A DNA stretch of 9,152 nucleotides from an uncultured Ruminococcus sp. (GTDB taxonomy: Bacteria > Bacillota_A > Clostridia > Oscillospirales > Ruminococcaceae), in NCBI GenBank assembly GCA_946629405.1, contig CAMOXW010000177.1, positions 1 through 9,152 of the forward strand, read 5' to 3'. Of this stretch, positions 6,700 through 9,152 are shown piece by piece (position 1 is the stretch's first letter; every line of letters begins with the position of its first letter). The notes under the pieces are model-generated. The model had not been told where the DNA came from, searched no databases, and saw nothing but the letters and a program-made list of their open reading frames with translations. The position numbers and the translations under genes are program-made.

Positions 6700-6734
6700 A
6701 GCTTTGCAATATCGACATAAAAGGAGGGATAACA

Positions 6735-7397
6735 ATGAAAAAGATAATCGGACTGCTTGTGACAATGTGCATTCTCGGAGGAAGTGTCTGCTCATGCGGA
6801 AGTGAGGGCGGCACCGGAAATATCAACGGAAGAAAGGCAGGCTACAGCGAATCGGACGCTGATTTCGGCAGCGATTCTTTCAGAAATTCCGGCAAGAAGA
6901 ACAGAGTTGAGGAGGAGCTTTACAATATCAGAAGTAATATTACGTCGGCAGATTCAGCCGCTTCGTCGGTTCAGAAGGCTTTCGAGTCTACGCTTACGGA
7001 TGCGGACGCTAAGGGTATAAAGCTCACATACGATGGGTGGGTCAGGTTTGACGATGGTGTCATGTCAGCTGATATTACGCTGACCAGCGGAAATGCTAAT
7101 GAGATTCTCGGACCGGGTGTATTCAATTATTTTGAAAAATTTGACGAGATGACCGGAGCAGCGTACATCAAAAACTCCTCATGTACGGCGGTTGTCCTGA
7201 CGAATGACGGTGAGTTTGTGGGCACATATCCTTCGGGCTATGTTACGGAAGATGACTTCGTATCAGGCGGTGAATTTGAGGACGAAGAGATCTACGGAAG
7301 GCTCGGGATAGCCGTTCAGAGAGTTGTGGACGATGCTTACAGTTCTGTAAACGAAGACGGCATTGAGGTCAGCACTAATAATCAGCCGCGCTGGTGA
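6735..7397 (+). CDS. Lipoprotein, frameshift-truncated second domain, unknown function
   Basis: A predicted exported lipoprotein of 220 residues. MKKIIGLLVTMCILGGSVCSC is a lipoprotein signal peptide with Cys21 as the lipidated residue (lipobox VCSC). A polar Gly/Ser/Asp linker (22-60) follows. One globular module runs from about 61 to 178 and contains VQKAFESTLTDADAKGI (79-95), a TYDGW turn and CTAVVLTNDGEFVGTYPSG (150-168). A second module begins at about 187-212 (VQRVVDDAYSSVNEDGIEV) but stops at PRW. This layout resembles the paralogue at 7730-8329. I chose the ATG at 6735 because AGGAGG (6722-6727) is 7 bases upstream and a signal peptide starts there; the in-frame ATG at 6645 lies in the promoter. 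Skipping one base at 7395 would extend the frame. The function is unknown; a pilin-like globular fold is possible but unproven. Confidence 0.75.
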   Translation: MKKIIGLLVTMCILGGSVCSCGSEGGTGNINGRKAGYSESDADFGSDSFRNSGKKNRVEEELYNIRSNITSADSAASSVQKAFESTLTDADAKGIKLTYDGWVRFDDGVMSADITLTSGNANEILGPGVFNYFEKFDEMTGAAYIKNSSCTAVVLTNDGEFVGTYPSGYVTEDDFVSGGEFEDEEIYGRLGIAVQRVVDDAYSSVNEDGIEVSTNNQPRW

Positions 7398-7488
7398 GAA
7401 ATTCTCCGGCGTATATCCTGACGAAATACCTCTTGTCACATCAGAAAACGGCTAGAGTCTCAAGGAAGTTCTTGATGCACATTCATAA
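7396..7488 (+). pseudogene. Out-of-frame C-terminal tail of a lipoprotein of this family
   Basis: Read from 7396 in the frame shifted by one base from the preceding gene, the sequence gives EKFSGVYPDEIPLVTSENG, an in-frame TAG (7453-7455), then SLKEVLDAHS and TAA at 7486-7488. This parallels the C-terminus of the second lipoprotein (IGKYPDDRPLLTDKGKTLKD then ILDYNK). It is therefore the relic of a protein end disabled by a frameshift at about 7395 and a nonsense codon. The following terminator confirms that a gene once ended here. Confidence 0.7.
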
Positions 7489-7494
7489 TTATAA

Positions 7495-7524
7495 AGTCTC
7501 TCCAGAGCGCTGGGGAGACTTTTT
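7495..7524 (+). terminator. Intrinsic terminator after the decayed lipoprotein tail
   Basis: An 11-base-pair stem (7495-7505 with 7510-7520, one T.G pair) with an AGCG loop runs into TTTTT (7520-7524). It begins 7 bases after the relic stop codon at 7488. The terminator after the second lipoprotein gene has the same relation to its stop and is partly similar in sequence. Confidence 0.88.
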
Positions 7525-7526
7525 CG

Positions 7527-7555
7527 TTGACAAATCTCTGCTATTATGTTAGAAT
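7527..7555 (+). promoter_or_regulatory. Duplicate sigma-A promoter with no gene behind it
   Basis: TTGACA (7527-7532), a 17-base spacer and TAGAAT (7550-7555) with an upstream TG (extended -10). It is nearly identical to the promoter at 8371-8399, including spacer and start region (both read TTGACAAATCT at the -35 and GTTAGAATATTCGCAAAG at the -10). It should still be active, but its own gene is reduced to a scrap, so it would transcribe a short untranslated stretch into the next lipoprotein promoter. Confidence 0.75.
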
Positions 7556-7591
7556 ATTCGCAAAGAAATGTCGGAATAATCACCATGATCG
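7556..7591 (+). pseudogene. Remnant of the 5' end of a DUF3592-like gene
   Basis: After the duplicate promoter, 7569-7591 matches 8444-8466, the first membrane segment of the intact DUF3592-like gene, at 22 of 23 bases. Relative to the intact copy, 31 bases holding part of the ribosome site, the start codon and the first seven codons are missing. Homology fades after 7591, and I see no similarity between 7592 and 7660. What remains cannot encode a protein. Confidence 0.65.
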
Positions 7592-7660
7592 CTACTTTCA
7601 GACAACATATTTGAATAAAAATCATAAGCCTTTATCAGGAATATTGTAGCACATTGGTGA

Positions 7661-7689
7661 TTGACACAGAATTTGAGCTGTGATATACT
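7661..7689 (+). promoter_or_regulatory. Strong promoter of the second lipoprotein gene
   Basis: Consensus TTGACA (7661-7666), a 17-base spacer and TATACT (7684-7689) with TGA just before it (extended -10). The predicted start is near 7696. The TTG at 7661 that could nominally open the downstream frame is part of this -35 box and is not a start codon. Confidence 0.85.
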
Positions 7690-7696
7690 TTATTCA

Positions 7697-7711
7697 GGCA
7701 GAAAATCTGCC
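7697..7711 (+). other. 5'-terminal hairpin of the second lipoprotein mRNA
   Basis: GGCAGA (7697-7702) and TCTGCC (7706-7711) pair perfectly around AAA. The hairpin would begin at, or one base after, the predicted transcript 5' end and stop 6 bases before AGGAGG. Hairpins at the extreme 5' end are known to protect Gram-positive mRNAs from decay, so a stabilising role is a reasonable inference. Confidence 0.45.
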
Positions 7712-7729
7712 GGAATAAGGAGGAATAGT

Positions 7730-8329
7730 ATGAAAAAGAAAATAATTCTCTCGCTTCTTTGCCTTTCAATGGTATCGGCATTAGCTTCATGCGGAAGCAG
7801 CGATTCAAGCGAAAGCACCGCAAGCACTGCGGCATCTACAGAGGCTGAGACTGAGGAGCAGACTGAAAAGGCTTCAAAGAAAACGACAGAGGCTGAAACA
7901 GAAGAGGATACCGAGGCAGAGACCGAGGCTGAAACAGAGGAGAATACCGAGGCAGAGACCGAAGCTGAAACTGAGGACGATCTTGACTCCTTGTACAAAA
8001 AGGCTGATGATCTCAGAAAGGCTTGCCTGACTGCGGCGACAGACCTTGATGCGTCCGGAGTAACATGGATGGGAAACAAGGGCGCTCTTGTGAGCTCTGA
8101 CGGATGTGACGGCGTTACCGATGAGGAAGCGTTTAAGGCCAAGCTGAAGCAGTACATTGATCTTTCAGGCTTTGAATATGTTGTAAAATTTACCGATCCC
8201 GGAAGTGTGGCAGGCGTATGGGTCGCTGAAAGCTGGGATTCAACAGAGATCGGCAAATACCCTGACGACAGACCGCTTTTAACGGATAAAGGAAAAACTT
8301 TAAAGGATATACTGGACTATAATAAATGA
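7730..8329 (+). CDS. Lipoprotein with Thr-Glu-rich linker, unknown function
   Basis: A 199-residue predicted lipoprotein. Its signal peptide ends in the lipobox LASC with lipidated Cys21. Residues 24-84 form a low-complexity linker of Ser, Thr, Ala and Glu with TEAETEAETEE repeats, likely an extended spacer through or away from the cell wall. The globular part (about 85-199) has DLRKACLTAATDLDASGV (94-111), GVWVAESWDSTEIGKYPDD (162-180) and the tail KTLKDILDYNK. It is distantly similar to the module in the preceding lipoprotein and to the decayed tail after it, so the genes are paralogues. The start is set by AGGAGG (7718-7723), 6 bases before the ATG, and by the signal peptide. It has its own strong promoter and its own terminator, hence is monocistronic. 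The function is unknown; similar small surface lipoproteins are common in Ruminococcus-like genomes. Confidence 0.82.
   Translation: MKKKIILSLLCLSMVSALASCGSSDSSESTASTAASTEAETEEQTEKASKKTTEAETEEDTEAETEAETEENTEAETEAETEDDLDSLYKKADDLRKACLTAATDLDASGVTWMGNKGALVSSDGCDGVTDEEAFKAKLKQYIDLSGFEYVVKFTDPGSVAGVWVAESWDSTEIGKYPDDRPLLTDKGKTLKDILDYNK
7907..7978 (+). repeat. Two 36-base tandem repeats coding the Thr-Glu linker
   Basis: Units 7907-7942 and 7943-7978 differ at only a few bases and encode (D/N)TEAETEAETE plus an acidic residue. A shorter related piece (TEAETEE) lies at 7886-7906. Copy number of such in-frame repeats can change by slippage, which would lengthen or shorten the linker without frameshift. 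Confidence 0.85.
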
Positions 8330-8336
8330 ACACAAG

Positions 8337-8365
8337 ACCTCTCCGTTTAGCCGGGGAGGTTTTTT
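8337..8365 (+). terminator. Intrinsic terminator of the second lipoprotein gene
   Basis: A 9-base-pair stem (8337-8345 with 8352-8360, one T.G pair) with a TTTAGC loop is followed by six T residues (8360-8365). It begins 8 bases after the stop codon, and the -35 of the next promoter follows 5 bases later. Confidence 0.88.
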
Positions 8366-8370
8366 CTCAG

Positions 8371-8399
8371 TTGACAAATCTACGATATTGTGTTAGAAT
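8371..8399 (+). promoter_or_regulatory. Promoter of the DUF3592-like gene
   Basis: TTGACA (8371-8376), a 17-base spacer and TAGAAT (8394-8399) with TGT before it (extended -10). The predicted start is near 8406, so the mRNA would begin almost at the ribosome site, with a leader of only about 15 bases. It is the intact counterpart of the promoter at 7527-7555. Confidence 0.85.
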
Positions 8400-8420
8400 A
8401 TTCGCAAAGGAGTGATCGGA

Positions 8421-8822
8421 ATGCAGCTTCTGGTATGGGGCGTTGTCGGAATAATCATCATGATCGTGGCAGGAATTCAGCTCAGAGGGCTGCTGTACAT
8501 GAAAAAGCACGGAACTACGGTACTCGCGGAGGTCATGGAGGTCACTGAGGTAAGGGTCGGCAAGAAAAAGCGCCTGGAGTGCTATGCTCACAAAATGCGC
8601 TATGAGATCGACGGAAAAACGATCGAAGCAGTTGACAAATCAGGCTATAACCAGCCGTTTGAGGTAGGTTCAAAGCAGCTCATCGTGTGCAGTCCAAAGG
8701 ACCCGGAGCATTTTGAGTATGAGGATGCTCTCGGTAAGAATATCACGCTTTTCTGGGTACTGCTCGGCGTTGCGGCAGTATTTTCGGCTTACTGGACCTA
8801 CTCAGGGATAAGCCGGATGTGA
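8421..8822 (+). CDS. DUF3592-like two-helix membrane protein
   Basis: A 133-residue membrane protein with a hydrophobic N-terminal helix (about 3-25), a polar domain of about 80 residues (28-105) and a C-terminal helix (about 107-127). The polar part begins GTTVLAEVMEVTEVRVGKKK and continues with MRYEIDGKTIEAVDKSGYNQ, then EVGSKQLIVCSPKDPEHF. This is the pattern of DUF3592 proteins: a variable V-x-A-x-V strand, a 'Y..dGk' strand and a 'v.V.y.P.dP..f' strand between two membrane helices. The function is not known. AAAGGAG (8406-8412) is 8 bases before the ATG at 8421; a GTG at 8412 overlaps the ribosome site and is rejected as start. A degraded second copy of its 5' end lies at 7556-7591. No terminator is evident after the stop. 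Confidence 0.72.
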   Translation: MQLLVWGVVGIIIMIVAGIQLRGLLYMKKHGTTVLAEVMEVTEVRVGKKKRLECYAHKMRYEIDGKTIEAVDKSGYNQPFEVGSKQLIVCSPKDPEHFEYEDALGKNITLFWVLLGVAAVFSAYWTYSGISRM

Positions 8823-8875
8823 ATGGTTGTTAAAACTGCATAAAAGTGATGAGTGAACTGATGATAAATATTGGC

Positions 8876-8904
8876 TTGACAAGAGCGAAAAACGGTGGTA
8901 TAAT
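8876..8904 (+). promoter_or_regulatory. Tandem stable-RNA promoter P1
   Basis: TTGACA (8876-8881), a 17-base spacer and TATAAT (8899-8904) with TGG before it: full consensus at both boxes plus an extended -10. It is the first of three such promoters in the gene-free end of the window, and no open frame with a ribosome site follows it. The bases from 8823 to 8875 show no clear feature. Confidence 0.85.
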
Positions 8905-8982
8905 AATAACACTGTCAAACGCGGACGAGACTGAAAGGGACTTGGCTTTGGGAAAAGTTTTGAAAAAAATTCTGAAAAGGTC

Positions 8983-9011
8983 TTGACAAAGTGAATTGAC
9001 TGTGATATAAT
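8983..9011 (+). promoter_or_regulatory. Tandem stable-RNA promoter P2
   Basis: TTGACA (8983-8988), a 17-base spacer and TATAAT (9006-9011) with TGA before it. The A-rich DNA at 8953-8978 could act as an UP element. The transcript would begin near the hairpin GCTGCT (9018-9023) / AGCAGC (9030-9035). A second TTGACT at 8996 is too close to the -10 to serve. Confidence 0.87.
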
Positions 9012-9017
9012 ATTAAA

Positions 9018-9035
9018 GCTGCTTTACGGAGCAGC
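9018..9035 (+). other. Leader hairpin just downstream of P2
   Basis: GCTGCT (9018-9023) pairs perfectly with AGCAGC (9030-9035) around a 6-base loop. It is at the expected 5' end of P2 transcripts. No T-run follows, so it is not a terminator. Confidence 0.5.
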
Positions 9036-9046
9036 GATCACAACAA

Positions 9047-9067
9047 AAAGTTTTTTGAAAAAACTTT
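9047..9067. promoter_or_regulatory. A-tract inverted repeat / UP-element-like region of P3
   Basis: AAAGTTTTTT (9047-9056) and AAAAAACTTT (9058-9067) form a perfect inverted repeat around one G, ending 10 bases before the P3 -35. The A and T runs are roughly helically phased, which favours DNA curvature and contact with the RNA polymerase alpha subunits, as at rRNA promoters. Confidence 0.5.
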
Positions 9068-9077
9068 GAAAAAGGTA

Positions 9078-9106
9078 TTGACAAGAACGAAAAGTTGTGA
9101 TATAAT
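9078..9106 (+). promoter_or_regulatory. Tandem stable-RNA promoter P3
   Basis: TTGACA (9078-9083), a 17-base spacer and TATAAT (9101-9106) with TGA before it: consensus in every element. It is the closest promoter to whatever RNA lies beyond the window, and its initial transcribed sequence begins like that of P2 (ATTAAAGCTG). Confidence 0.88.
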
Positions 9107-9110
9107 ATTA

Positions 9111-9152
9111 AAGCTGTCTCACGAGAGACAAGCACAGCAGCTTGAAAATTGA
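9111..9152 (+). other. Leader of a probable rRNA operon
   Basis: AAGCTG (9111-9116) can pair with CAGCTT (9138-9143), enclosing a hairpin TGTCTC (9115-9120) / GAGACA (9125-9130) with an ACGA loop; the two stems share two bases at 9115-9116. The last 12 bases, CTTGAAAATTGA, resemble the boxA-proximal 'CTTTGAAAACTGA' sequence that precedes 16S genes in Firmicutes. The mature rRNA is not in the window, so the assignment is an inference. A tRNA cluster is the main alternative. Confidence 0.55.

Larger units (their letters stand above)
7495..8466 (+). repeat. Diverged tandem duplication: terminator, promoter and DUF3592 5' end
   Basis: Copy 1 covers 7495-7591 and copy 2 covers 8337-8466. Both carry a terminator with a T.G pair at a comparable position, a near-identical promoter 844 bases apart, and the start of the same gene. 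The stop codons just upstream (7488 and 8329) are 841 bases apart. The intact lipoprotein gene lies between the copies, as expected if a lipoprotein-DUF3592 unit was tandemly duplicated. Confidence 0.7.
8954..9116 (+). repeat. Direct repeats carrying promoters P2 and P3
   Basis: 8954-9021 and 9047-9116 are similar along their length. Each has an A-tract region with GTTTT and TGAAAA, then AAGGT, TTGACA, and an identical TGTGATATAATATTAAAGCT block. The promoter cores are 95 bases apart. The repeat suggests duplication of a promoter unit. Confidence 0.75.

Noticed and set aside
6645..6734. An N-terminal extension of the first lipoprotein from the ATG at 6645
   Set aside because: That ATG overlaps a consensus extended -10 box, and the extension would bury the signal peptide. 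The ATG at 6735 has an ideal ribosome site.
7661..7729. A TTG start for the second lipoprotein at 7661
   Set aside because: The TTG is the first half of the TTGACA -35 box and would not be transcribed.
7690..8256. A 188-residue Ser/Val-rich open frame on the - strand
   Set aside because: The SVSASVSASV pattern is only the antisense of the TEAETEAETE linker repeats. The + strand gene has a promoter, ribosome site, signal peptide and terminator.
1..9152. CRISPR array, insertion sequence, tRNA or integrase
   Set aside because: No regularly spaced repeats, transposase or recombinase motifs, terminal inverted repeats or tRNA cloverleaf were seen on either strand.

Overview
The window is about 50% GC and reads almost entirely on the + strand. 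It looks like the chromosome of a Gram-positive, Ruminococcus-like member of the Clostridia (Oscillospiraceae). This is inferred from strong AGGAGG ribosome sites, TTGACA-17-TGnTATAAT promoters, small Ser/Thr/Glu-rich lipoproteins ending their signal peptides in SCGS, and the style of the arginine genes. No decisive taxonomic marker is inside the window.

Region 1 (1-6540) is an arginine biosynthesis cluster in the order argC (5' end outside the window), argJ, argB, argD, argF, closed by a clear intrinsic terminator at 6511-6540. Together these genes run the acetylated ornithine pathway: ArgB phosphorylates N-acetylglutamate, ArgC reduces it, ArgD transaminates it, ArgJ recycles the acetyl group to glutamate, and ArgF makes citrulline. 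The cluster is interleaved with non-arginine genes. A CdiI-like immunity protein gene lies between argC and argJ, a PH-like membrane protein gene between argJ and argB (overlapping argB by 8 bases), and a LURP-one/Tubby-like protein gene between argD and argF. The only arg-arg junction without an extra gene is argB-argD, a 126-base gap carrying a sigma-A promoter, so the cluster is probably two transcription units.

Region 2 (6541-8822) is a small accessory locus with signs of duplication and decay. Two related lipoprotein genes each have their own promoter. The first (6735-7397) ends at a frameshift, and the lost C-terminal tail can still be read in another frame up to 7488. This tail is followed by a terminator, a promoter and a 23-base scrap of a DUF3592-like gene. 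The same terminator-promoter-gene order is intact about 844 bases downstream, after the second lipoprotein gene, where the DUF3592-like membrane protein gene is whole (8421-8822).

Region 3 (8823-9152) has no gene. It holds three tandem, near-consensus promoters, each with a 17-base spacer and an extended -10. Two of them sit in 95-base direct repeats with A-tract upstream regions. They are followed by leader hairpins and a CTTGAAAATTGA motif at the very end. This is the architecture of a stable-RNA leader, so an rRNA operon (16S first) is predicted just beyond the window.
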